Assembly (NCBI GenBank): GCA_025359105.1 | Contig: JANYHK010000077.1 | Location: 50,871 to 114,870 of the forward strand | Direction: 5' to 3' | DNA from: Myxococcales bacterium | Lineage (GTDB): Bacteria; Myxococcota_A; Polyangia; Polyangiales; Polyangiaceae | Length of the DNA stretch: 64,000 nucleotides | Shown: positions 1-7,346 of the stretch, piece by piece | How the letters are laid out: every line of letters starts with the position of its first letter | Numbering within the stretch: position 1 is the stretch's first letter | Notes under the pieces: generated by a model | Databases searched by the model: none | What the model was told of the DNA's origin: nothing | What the model saw: only the letters and a program-made list of their open reading frames with translations | Translations under genes and position numbers: made by a program

Positions 1-863
1 GCTTCGGCAAGGTGCGCGCGATGACGAACGAGCACGGCAAATCCGTCCACGAGGCGGGCCCCGCCACGCCGGTCGAGATCCTCGGCCTGTCCGACGTCCC
101 CGGCGCCGGCGATCCGATGCACGCCGTCAAGGACGCCAAGAAGGCACAGGAGATCGCCGAGAGCCGCAAGGGGAAGATGGCCAAGAGCCTCATCCCCGCG
201 ACGGCGAAGGTGTCCCTCGAGGAGCTCAGCAAGCGGATCACCGACGCCGACCAGCAGGAGCTCCGCGTCGTCATCAAGGGTGACGTCCAGGGCTCCGTCG
301 AGGCCGTCGCCGAAGCGCTCGCCAAGCTCTCCACCGAGAAGGTGAAGCTCTCGATCATCCACGCCGGCGTCGGCGCGATCACCGAGGGCGACATCAACCT
401 CGCGATCGCCGCGAAGGCCATCGTCATCGGCTTCAACGTGCGCCCGGCCGGCAAGGCGGCGGCCCACGCCGACGAGAACAAGGTCGAGATTCGCCTCTAC
501 TCGATCATCTACAACGCGATCGACGACGTGAAGGGGGCCATGGAAGGCCTCCTCCCGCCGACGCTCACCGAGAAGCTCCAGGGCAAGGCCGAGGTCCGGC
601 AGGTCTTCAAGATCAAGGGCGTCGCGGTCGCTGGCTCGTACGTCATCCAGGGGCTCATCAAGCGCGGCACGAACGTCCGCGTCGTGCGCGAAAACGCGAT
701 GGTCTACGAGGGCAAGATGAACGCGCTCAAGCGCTTCAAGGACGACGTGAAGGACGTCGCCGAGGGCTTCGAGTGCGGCATCTCGATCGAAGGCTTCAAC
801 GACTTCAAGGAGAAGGACATCGTCGAGTCCTACGAGGTCGAATCGGTGAAGCAGCGCCTCTGA
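1..863 (+). CDS. infB: Translation initiation factor IF-2, C-terminal part (5' end outside window)
   Basis: IF-2 is the GTPase that places initiator tRNA on the 30S subunit and promotes subunit joining. Only the last ~287 codons are present and the frame is open back to base 3. Visible are the end of domain 2, then domain 3 starting at the LRVVIKGDVQGSVEAV segment, and the C-terminal barrel with the RQVFKIKGVAVAGSYV stretch and the FKDDVKDVAEGFECGI signature, all closely matching the IF-2 family. The stop at 861-863 lies 14 bases before rbfA, the usual infB-rbfA arrangement. The GTPase domain cannot be assessed because it lies upstream of the window. Confidence 0.97.
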   Translation, partial: FGKVRAMTNEHGKSVHEAGPATPVEILGLSDVPGAGDPMHAVKDAKKAQEIAESRKGKMAKSLIPATAKVSLEELSKRITDADQQELRVVIKGDVQGSVEAVAEALAKLSTEKVKLSIIHAGVGAITEGDINLAIAAKAIVIGFNVRPAGKAAAHADENKVEIRLYSIIYNAIDDVKGAMEGLLPPTLTEKLQGKAEVRQVFKIKGVAVAGSYVIQGLIKRGTNVRVVRENAMVYEGKMNALKRFKDDVKDVAEGFECGISIEGFNDFKEKDIVESYEVESVKQRL

Positions 864-877
864 GGAGCTGAAGGACG

Positions 878-1243
878 ATGCCGGCCGAAGTAAAGCGCGC
901 GGTGCGGGTGGCGGCGAGGGTCAAGACGGAGCTCGCGCAGCTCCTCGTGACCGACGTGCGCGATCCGCGCCTCGCCGGCGTGCTGGTCTCGCGCGTCGAG
1001 ATGCCCGACGACTTGCGCGGCGCGCGGGTCTACGTGCGGCTCCTCGAGGGCGGGGACAAGGCACGTCGCGAGGAGGCGCTGAAGGGCCTCGAGCGCGCGG
1101 CGGGGATGCTGCGGCGCGAGATCGGGACGCGCGTGGGGCTCAGGTTCGCGCCGGAGCTGCGGTTTTACTACGACGTGACGCAGGAGAAGGTCGACCGCAT
1201 CGAGATCCTTCTCGACGAGGTTCGCCGAGAGAAGAAGCCCTAG
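878..1243 (+). CDS. rbfA: 30S ribosome-binding factor A
   Basis: RbfA is a small KH-domain protein that assists late maturation of the 30S subunit and 16S rRNA 5' processing. The 121 residues have the family's normal size and pattern: an N-terminal helix (RAVRVAARVKTELAQLL), the DPRLAGVLVSRVEM strand region, and the C-terminal LRFAPELRFYYDVTQEK motif followed by the conserved Asp/Arg-rich helix. The ATG has an aagga-type ribosome site a few bases upstream, and the gene is almost certainly cotranscribed with infB. truB, often next in this operon, is not here; the run ends with a 312-base gap. Confidence 0.96.
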   Translation: MPAEVKRAVRVAARVKTELAQLLVTDVRDPRLAGVLVSRVEMPDDLRGARVYVRLLEGGDKARREEALKGLERAAGMLRREIGTRVGLRFAPELRFYYDVTQEKVDRIEILLDEVRREKKP

Positions 1244-1555
1244 GCGCGTCGCCCTCGGGGTTGCGCGCGCCGCTCGGCCGAGGACGCCCCGCGTCGCCCT
1301 CGGGGGCGAAGAATCGCGCCGGCGCCCGGAGGAGCAGGGGGAACGGGAGGCGCCGTCACGATTCTTTCACTGAGCTCCTTGAGCCGCGCTCTACGGGATG
1401 AGCGTGCGCACGTGCTCGTCGGGGGCTCGCCATAAGCACGATGCCGACGAGCGCGACGACCAGGCCGCCTGTGAGGAGGAGCGCGCCACCGCTGGTCCCG
1501 GCGCCGCGGGGCGTCCTCGGCCGAGCGGCGTGCGCCCCCCCCGCAACGCGCTCAC
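1244..1555. other. Gene-free stretch with inverted and direct repeats
   Basis: No intact gene is visible in these 312 bases between rbfA and a convergent lipoprotein. The stretch holds a perfect 26-base inverted repeat (1268-1293 against 1505-1530), a 15-base direct repeat (1246-1260 and 1291-1305) and a run of eight C at 1535-1542. On the minus strand a frame ending at 1356 encodes a hydrophobic segment (GGALLLTGGLVVALVGIVLM) followed by basic residues, but it has no start codon of its own. A GTG at 1555-1553 would join it only after a one-base shift at the homopolymer. Confidence 0.6.
1268..1530. repeat. 26-base perfect inverted repeat, arms 211 bases apart
   Basis: The left arm is 1268-1293 and the right arm 1505-1530; I compared them base by base and all 26 positions pair. 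Beyond one mismatch (1267/1531) four more bases pair outward. A chance match of this length is very unlikely even at this GC content. It could be a small non-autonomous element (263 bases overall), a duplicated and inverted regulatory segment, or a long RNA stem. I see no clear target-site duplication. Confidence 0.7.
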
Positions 1556-2137
1556 CTAGCGAAGCTTCGTCACATACCAGGCGCCGTGCCATCCGGTCAT
1601 CTCGGCGAGCTCGATGCGCTGCGTGCGGCCGTCGATGGTGAAGGTGATGCGCGAGTGCTTGACGCGCCAGAGGGGGCGCTTCCATTCGCGCTTCTTGGGG
1701 GTGGCTTGCTGGACGCTCTTGCCCAGCTCGAAGCTGACGAACTGGGCCTTCTCCACACCGTGCGTGCGCTTGTGGAGGACGTGGACGCTGCGATGGAAGG
1801 CGGCGGTGACCTTCGCGTCCCACGCCTTGCCCGGATCGGTGCTGTCGCGGGTGAGGAGGTAGGCGTCGCGCGGGAAGACCATGTCGGTCGCGAGATCGGG
1901 GCTGTCGTGCGCGATCGCCTCGAGGAGGTGGCGGGCGCGTGCGGTCATCTCTTCGGAGCTCGACGGAGGCAAAAGCTCGTCGGGGGTGCCGGCGTCGAGC
2001 GCGCCGGAAGCGGACTGGCCGTCGGCGCCCGCGTCCTTGCCGCCATCGCCGCGCGGGCCACCGTCGATGGAATGGGACGACGACGCGGGGCAACCCGCGA
2101 CGGCGAGGCAAAGGACGAACACCGCGCGGGCGCGCAC
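1556..2137 (-). CDS. Putative lipoprotein, unknown function
   Basis: A 193-residue exported protein of no family I recognise. It opens with a lipoprotein signal peptide (MRARAVFVLCLAVAGC, lipobox VAGC) and then a Ser/Gly/Asp-rich linker of about 40 residues, a layout common among myxobacterial surface lipoproteins. The rest is a compact mixed alpha/beta region of ~140 residues with a TTG-free, uninterrupted frame to WYVTKLR. It starts 10 bases after the serA-like gene's stop and in the same direction, so it is probably the last gene of that four-gene run. No catalytic motif is visible. Confidence 0.8.
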   Translation of the reverse strand: MRARAVFVLCLAVAGCPASSSHSIDGGPRGDGGKDAGADGQSASGALDAGTPDELLPPSSSEEMTARARHLLEAIAHDSPDLATDMVFPRDAYLLTRDSTDPGKAWDAKVTAAFHRSVHVLHKRTHGVEKAQFVSFELGKSVQQATPKKREWKRPLWRVKHSRITFTIDGRTQRIELAEMTGWHGAWYVTKLR

Positions 2138-2147
2138 GGGTGCTGGT

Positions 2148-3368
2148 CTACGCCAGGTTCGGGAGCGGCACCACGTCGACGTGCAGCACCTCGTCGAATG
2201 CGCGGATCTCCTGGAGGCAGGCCTCGCTCGGGCGCGAGACGACGCGGAGCTTGGCGCACGAGGCGACGGCCCCCTCGAACACGGTGTTGGTGACCTCTTC
2301 CACGTTGATGCCGTGGCGCTTGATGACCGACAGGACGTTCGCGAACGTCCCCACCTTGTCGACCATGCGGATGACGATCTGGAAGCGGGCGCTCGATGCC
2401 GAAGAGACGTTGACGACGTTGGGCACGTCCCCCTTCAGCAAGAACGAGCGAATGACGCGCACCGTCTCGGACGCGATGGCGAGCTGGGCCTGGTCGGTCG
2501 ACGCGGCGATGTGGGGCGTGCCGTAGATGAATCCGCCGTTCGCCGTCGCCGGCTCGAACAAATCGGACGCGTACTCGCGCTTGCCCTTCGGCTCGTCGGG
2601 GTAGACGTCGATGCCGGCGCGCAGGCCGCGCGTGCGCACGGCGTCCTGGAGCGCGACGTAGTCGACGAGATCGGCGCGCGCGAAGTTGAGCAGGATGGCG
2701 CGCTTGGGGAGGAGATCGATGACACGCTTGTTGACGATGTGGCGCGTGCGCTCGGTGAGCGGGAGGTGCACCGTGAGAATGTCGCTCTTGGCGGCGAGCT
2801 CGTCGATCGACGCCGCGTGGACGACGCCGAGATCGGCGGCCTTCGGCACCGTGAGCCCTCGGCTCCAGGCGGCGACGTGGATGCCGAACGCCCGTGCCCG
2901 TACGGCGACCTCGCGCCCGATGGCGCCGAGACCGGCGATGCCCAACGTCTTGCCGTAGAGGCCCTCGGCCTTGCCGTACTCGGCGCGCTCCCACTTGCCG
3001 GCGCGCAGGGACAGGGCGGCGTCGGGGATGCGGCGATCGATCGCGACGAGCATTCCGAACACGAGCTCGGCGACCGCGGCGGCGTTCTTGCCCGGGCAGT
3101 TGGCGACGTAGACGCCGCGCTTGCTCGCGGCGCGGACGTCGATGCTCGTGTACTCGGCGCCGGCGCGGACGATGAGGTGGAGTTCGCGCGCGCCCTCGAT
3201 CGCCTCCTTCGTCACCTCGGTCGAGCGGACCACGAGGATGCCGACGCCGTGCAGCTTGGAAGCGATCGACTCCTTGTTCAGCTCCGGCTCGTAGATGACC
3301 TCGACGGGAAGCGCGCGAAGCTCCTCCACGGCGCGGGGGTGCAGCTTGTCGGCGATCAGAAGACGCAT
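2148..3368 (-). CDS. serA: D-3-phosphoglycerate dehydrogenase-like protein
   Basis: A 2-hydroxyacid dehydrogenase of the SerA type, which oxidises 3-phosphoglycerate as the first step of serine synthesis using NAD. The 406 residues show the substrate-binding N-terminal part, the Rossmann signature GIAGLGAIGREV, the catalytic Arg in NFARADLVD, Glu in DVYPDEP and His in GTPHIAAST, and a C-terminal ACT domain (QIVIRMVDKVGTFANVL) that usually binds serine as feedback inhibitor. I chose the ATG at 3368 because the protein aligns from MRLLIADKLHP; an in-frame extension upstream is antisense to the kinase gene. It follows the kinase gene by 28 bases. A related hydroxyacid dehydrogenase with another substrate is possible. 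Confidence 0.9.
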   Translation of the reverse strand: MRLLIADKLHPRAVEELRALPVEVIYEPELNKESIASKLHGVGILVVRSTEVTKEAIEGARELHLIVRAGAEYTSIDVRAASKRGVYVANCPGKNAAAVAELVFGMLVAIDRRIPDAALSLRAGKWERAEYGKAEGLYGKTLGIAGLGAIGREVAVRARAFGIHVAAWSRGLTVPKAADLGVVHAASIDELAAKSDILTVHLPLTERTRHIVNKRVIDLLPKRAILLNFARADLVDYVALQDAVRTRGLRAGIDVYPDEPKGKREYASDLFEPATANGGFIYGTPHIAASTDQAQLAIASETVRVIRSFLLKGDVPNVVNVSSASSARFQIVIRMVDKVGTFANVLSVIKRHGINVEEVTNTVFEGAVASCAKLRVVSRPSEACLQEIRAFDEVLHVDVVPLPNLA

Positions 3369-3396
3369 CGCGTCGAAGGGTACCGCAAACGCGGCG

Positions 3397-4500
3397 TCAG
3401 CGGAGCGCGAAGTATGCGATAGCAGCGGCAAAAGGGAGCCCGACCAGGAGCCCGAGGAGCACCCACACCCAGGCGCGCCTCTCTTCGTCGCCGCGGGGGT
3501 GCGACGAGGCCCGGGCGATCGCGGCCGCGACCGCGCGCTTGGGGCGGATGAGCGTGGGCGACGACGCGGTCGAGGGCGCGAGGCGGACAGCGCGGTTCGT
3601 TTCGGCGTCGTGGACGATCTGGGCGAGTCGCTCGCCGGCGATCGGCTCTCCAGAGGAGAAGGGGAGGAGCGCGGCCTCGAGGGCGGCCGTGTCGGGGTAC
3701 CTCTCGGCCGCCTGCTTCGCGAGCGCCTTCGCGACGACGACGTCGAGCGCAGCAGGAACGTCACGGCGCAGCTTGCTCGGCGGCGCGGGGTCCTGCGCCA
3801 CGATCATCGCCGTCGCGTTGGTCACGCTGCCCGCGAAGGGGGGACGCCCGACCAGTAGCTCGTAGAGGATGACGCCGAGCGACCACACGTCGGTGCGGAG
3901 ATCGACGTCCTTCGACGATCGGACCTGCTCGGGCGACATGTACAGAGGGGTCCCGATCGATGTGTCGGCGTGCGTCGTGCGTCCGTCGCCCTCGCTGTCC
4001 AGGACCTTGGAGATACCGAAGTCGAGGACCTTGACGGTTCGCGTACCGCCTTGATCGCACAAGTAGAGGTTCGAGGGCTTCAGATCGCGGTGGACGATGC
4101 CGCTCGCGTGCGCTTCGGCCATCGCCTGGCAAGCCTGCCGTACGTAGTCCACCGCCTCGTCGATCGGGAGCGGCCCGCGCAGGTCGAGCTCCTCGGCGAG
4201 GTCGTGCCCCTCCAGCAGCTCCATGACCATGAAGGGGAGGCCGGAGGGCGTCGCCGCGACGTCGAAGACCCGCGCGACGTGCGGCCCGGTGAGGCGGCTG
4301 GCGGCGCGCGTCTCCCGGTTGAAGCGCGCGGCGAGATCGGGCTCTGCGAGGATCTCGGGGCGCAGCACCTTGATGGCGACCGGCTTCGCGCCCTCTCCGT
4401 CGTGCGCGCGAAACACGACGGCCATGCCACCCTCGCCGACGACACCATCCAGCCGGTACTTGCCCAGCAGCATCTCTCCGATTTTGGGGATCTCCGCCAT
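3397..4500 (-). CDS. Ser/Thr protein kinase with C-terminal membrane anchor
   Basis: A Hanks-type kinase of 367 residues. Visible are the glycine-rich loop GEGGMAVVF, the ATP-binding Lys in VAIKVL, the catalytic loop VHRDLKPSN, the metal-binding DFG in VLDFGISK, and the activation-segment end GTPLYMSPEQ, so the enzyme should be active. After the kinase domain (about residues 13-280) comes a variable linker and a single transmembrane helix (WVWVLLGLLVGLPFAAAIAYF) at the very C-terminus, which leaves no extracytoplasmic sensor. It sits between a DUF1285-like gene (13 bases) and the serA-like gene (28 bases) on the same strand, suggesting cotranscription with a metabolic enzyme. Confidence 0.95.
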   Translation of the reverse strand: MAEIPKIGEMLLGKYRLDGVVGEGGMAVVFRAHDGEGAKPVAIKVLRPEILAEPDLAARFNRETRAASRLTGPHVARVFDVAATPSGLPFMVMELLEGHDLAEELDLRGPLPIDEAVDYVRQACQAMAEAHASGIVHRDLKPSNLYLCDQGGTRTVKVLDFGISKVLDSEGDGRTTHADTSIGTPLYMSPEQVRSSKDVDLRTDVWSLGVILYELLVGRPPFAGSVTNATAMIVAQDPAPPSKLRRDVPAALDVVVAKALAKQAAERYPDTAALEAALLPFSSGEPIAGERLAQIVHDAETNRAVRLAPSTASSPTLIRPKRAVAAAIARASSHPRGDEERRAWVWVLLGLLVGLPFAAAIAYFALR

Positions 4501-4513
4501 CGGCGAGGAGAGC

Positions 4514-5017
4514 CTAGCAGGGTCCGCCGATCCGAACGACGCGACCTTCGAGTCGAGCCGCCGGCGCGCCGTCGTTGTCGACGAGGACGGGGGCCAGTGA
4601 TGCCTGCGCGTGGCGGGTGAACTTCGCCCGGAAGGGGCCGCCCTTCGCCGCGCGCTTCACGTTCGTGTAGAGGGCGCCGCCCGGCGAGGCCTCGGACGCG
4701 GTGGGATCCCACGGCTCCTCCGTGTCGTCGCTGAGGAGCAGCGTGACGCCGTCTCCTTCCAGACGGAGCGCGCGGACGAAGTAGGGCGCGTCGTCGACCG
4801 TGAAGTACGTCCAGTCGTAGCCGTTCGTGAGGATGTAGCGCCCGTCGTCGGGGTGGCGCGAGATCCAACCGTGCATCGCGGCCGCGAGCTTGGGGTGAAG
4901 GACGGGCGCGCCGTCGTGGAGGAATCGCCCCTCGGCGTCGAGGCGTATCGTACTCTCGCGGGAGCGCCCCTCTGGCGCCGGGAACTGGAAGAACTCGGGG
5001 TGATCACCGGGCTTCAT
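4514..5017 (-). CDS. DUF1285-like conserved protein
   Basis: A 167-residue soluble protein with no signal peptide. Segments such as EGRFLHDGAPVLHP, DDGRYILTNGYDWTYF and TVDDAPYFVRALRL resemble the DUF1285 family, in which a residue pattern around VEDAPF is conserved; no biochemical function is established for that family. It would be the first gene of a minus-strand run with the kinase and serA-like genes. The ATG at 5017 is only 20 bases from the divergent amidohydrolase start, so both promoters must overlap or lie inside the coding starts. Family assignment is from memory of the motif and is moderate. Confidence 0.75.
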   Translation of the reverse strand: MKPGDHPEFFQFPAPEGRSRESTIRLDAEGRFLHDGAPVLHPKLAAAMHGWISRHPDDGRYILTNGYDWTYFTVDDAPYFVRALRLEGDGVTLLLSDDTEEPWDPTASEASPGGALYTNVKRAAKGGPFRAKFTRHAQASLAPVLVDNDGAPAARLEGRVVRIGGPC

Positions 5018-5037
5018 CTGAGCGTAATGTAGTCCTC

Positions 5038-6276
5038 GTGGCCGCGCGCGTCTTCTGGGCCGATGGAATCGTCGTCGGCGACGGGCCCGACCTGCGTGAC
5101 GGCGCGGTGGTCGTCGGCGACGATGGGGAGATCCTCGAGGTCGGGCGTGCGGACGAGCTTCTGGCGCGCCACGCCGGCGCCGACGTCGAGCGCGTGCGTG
5201 GCGTCGTCGTTCCGGGCCTCGTCAACGCGCACACCCACCTCGAGCTGAGTGCTCTACGCGGGCAGGTGCCGGGCGGCGCGGGGTTCGTCCCCTGGGTCGA
5301 GCGCCTGATCGGCGCGCGCGTCGAGGCGTCTCCGGAGGACGATCATGCCGCGATCGAGCGGGCGGTCGCCGAGCTTGGTGACGCCGGGACCGTCGCCGTC
5401 GGCGAGGTCACCAATTCGCTCGCAGCGGTCGGCGCGTTGGGCCGCGCGGGGCTCGTCGGCTGCATCTTTCACGAGGTGTTCGGCGTGGCGCGCGAGGGCG
5501 TCATGCGCCGGACCGCCGCGCTGCTCGCAGACGTCGACGAGAAGCTCGGACGATGGTCGACCCCGGGACGCGCGGGCCTCTCCTACGCGCTCGCCATCCA
5601 CACGCTCTACACGACCCACGCCGACGCCGTGCGGGCGATCGTCGAGCACGCGCGCGCGCACGGTCGGCGTACCTCGATCCACCTCGCCGAGCACGCGGCC
5701 GAGCGCCGCGCGCTCGAGCATGGCGACGGCCCGGTGCCTTCATGGCTCGCGTCGCGCATCCGGCTGCCCACGAGCGAGCAGGTTTGGCCGCACAAGGGGC
5801 CCATCGCGCTCGCCGCCGAGCTCGGCGTGCTCGCGCCGAACGTCCTGCTCGTCCACCTCGCCGACGCCCGCGAAGCCGAGCTGGCCCGCGTCGCGGAGAG
5901 CGGCGCGCCGGTGGTCCTCTGCCCGCGTTCGAACCTGTTCATCGAGACGCGCCTCCCGCCGCTCCTCGCGATGCGCGGCGCCGGCATCGCCGCCGCGCTC
6001 GGCACCGACTCGCTCGCCTCGAGCGCGTCGCTCGACGTCCTCGCGGAGGCGCGAGCCCTCGCCGATCGGTTCCCCGACGTGCCCGCCGTGGAGCTCCTCG
6101 CGATGGCGACCTGGAACGGCGCACGAGCGCTCGGCCTCGACCGGATCGGCCGCGTCGCCAAGCGTGCGGCGCCGGGGCTCTTCGCGATCGACGGGGACCT
6201 CGGCGCGCTGACCGCGTCGGCGTTCGCGCTACGCCACGTGAAGGCGCGGCGCCGGTGGCTCGTCCGGCGCGCGTGA
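5038..6276 (+). CDS. Amidohydrolase (ATZ/TRZ-type deaminase family)
   Basis: A 412-residue metal-dependent hydrolase of the amidohydrolase superfamily, the branch with chlorohydrolases, guanine/S-adenosylhomocysteine deaminases and aminodeoxyfutalosine deaminase. Metal ligands are visible: H65 and H67 in NAHTHLE, H215 with the general acid-base E218 in HLAEH, H273 in VHLADA, and D324 in GTDSLASS. The start is a GTG, fixed by the short divergent spacing to the neighbouring gene. The small N- and C-terminal strands form the usual composite beta-sandwich. The substrate cannot be read from sequence; a deaminase of the futalosine menaquinone route is one candidate, but no other mqn gene is in view. 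Confidence 0.88.
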   Translation: MAARVFWADGIVVGDGPDLRDGAVVVGDDGEILEVGRADELLARHAGADVERVRGVVVPGLVNAHTHLELSALRGQVPGGAGFVPWVERLIGARVEASPEDDHAAIERAVAELGDAGTVAVGEVTNSLAAVGALGRAGLVGCIFHEVFGVAREGVMRRTAALLADVDEKLGRWSTPGRAGLSYALAIHTLYTTHADAVRAIVEHARAHGRRTSIHLAEHAAERRALEHGDGPVPSWLASRIRLPTSEQVWPHKGPIALAAELGVLAPNVLLVHLADAREAELARVAESGAPVVLCPRSNLFIETRLPPLLAMRGAGIAAALGTDSLASSASLDVLAEARALADRFPDVPAVELLAMATWNGARALGLDRIGRVAKRAAPGLFAIDGDLGALTASAFALRHVKARRRWLVRRA

Positions 6277-6356
6277 TCGGACCTCGATCGCCGCGCGGCC
6301 TACACACTCCCACTCCTCGCCGTGCGCGCCGCGCGTCGGGGCTTCATACTGCGAAG

Positions 6357-7346
6357 ATGAAACGACGCGCCGTAGGCGTTGCGAGGGACACCGCCTCGTT
6401 CTCGTGGCGTCACGTGGTGTTCGGCGGAGGCGTCTTCGACACCTCGGGCGACCACCCGAACAAGAAGGGCTGGGAAATCTTCGAGCTCGGCCAGCGCTCG
6501 TTCTGGGCGGTGCCGACGGCGATCGCCTGGGACGCGCCGGTGCGCGAGGATCCGAAGTACGCCGAGCCGATCGCCGCGATGCTCTCGTTTTTGTGCCCCG
6601 GCGAGAAGGCGGCGGTCACGGGCGCCAGCTACATCTCGGGCCTCGTCCGCAGCGAGGAGGCGAAGTTCTACTTCGTCGAACAGGCGCTCGAGGAGGCCAA
6701 GCACTACGACGCCCTGCGCCGGCTCATCCCCAAGATCACCGGTCGCCCGATGGACCCGCCGTCGCCGTGGGTCCGCCTCCTCTATTCCTTCGGGGTCGTC
6801 GATCGCGACGACGTCGCGTTCATGATGGGCAACATCAACATCATCGGCGAGCACCTCGCCAACCAGATCTTCCACAAGATCAACCACGTCGCCAAAGACG
6901 AGAGCGTGCGGAAGATCCTCGCGCTCATCGGCAAGGACGAGTCGCGCCACATCGGCGCCGGCCAGCGCTTCTTCCCGGAGGTGTACCCGGAGTTCAAGGC
7001 CCGACGCGCGCAGATCCTGGCCAAGAACGTGGCCACCACGATCATCCTCGCGTGCGCGGCCTACGATCTGGTGGGTCCGCTACGCGTCCTCGATATCGAT
7101 CTTTCGAAGATCATGGACGCGATGTACCAGCACTACGAGGACGTGACCGGCTCGTTGCCGCCGTTTCCCGAGCACGCGCTACGCGACGCGATCGTCGGCA
7201 TGGTGCGGCGCGGGACGCCACGCGTGATCAAGACGCTCGAGAAGTCGACCGACGAGAACGGTCACGTCGAGCTTCGAAGGTTCGTGCACGCGTGCGAGGA
7301 AGCGATCACCTCGCCGCGCGCGCTGCGCGACTTGCTGGCCGCGTGA
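6357..7346 (+). CDS. R2-like ferritin-fold diiron protein
   Basis: A 329-residue protein resembling the ribonucleotide reductase R2/ferritin-like fold. A full set of diiron ligands can be laid out: E83, then E113-x-x-H116 (EAKH), E165 (GEHL), and E195-x-x-H198 (ESRH). The N-terminal segment GWEIFELGQRSFW also recalls R2 proteins. It lacks the radical-transfer C-terminus and any partner large subunit nearby, so an oxidase/oxygenase role is more likely than ribonucleotide reduction. Its last codon overlaps the GTG of the next gene, a CrtI-like flavoprotein, implying a two-enzyme unit that acts on a shared, probably lipophilic, substrate (inference). Confidence 0.85.
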   Translation: MKRRAVGVARDTASFSWRHVVFGGGVFDTSGDHPNKKGWEIFELGQRSFWAVPTAIAWDAPVREDPKYAEPIAAMLSFLCPGEKAAVTGASYISGLVRSEEAKFYFVEQALEEAKHYDALRRLIPKITGRPMDPPSPWVRLLYSFGVVDRDDVAFMMGNINIIGEHLANQIFHKINHVAKDESVRKILALIGKDESRHIGAGQRFFPEVYPEFKARRAQILAKNVATTIILACAAYDLVGPLRVLDIDLSKIMDAMYQHYEDVTGSLPPFPEHALRDAIVGMVRRGTPRVIKTLEKSTDENGHVELRRFVHACEEAITSPRALRDLLAA

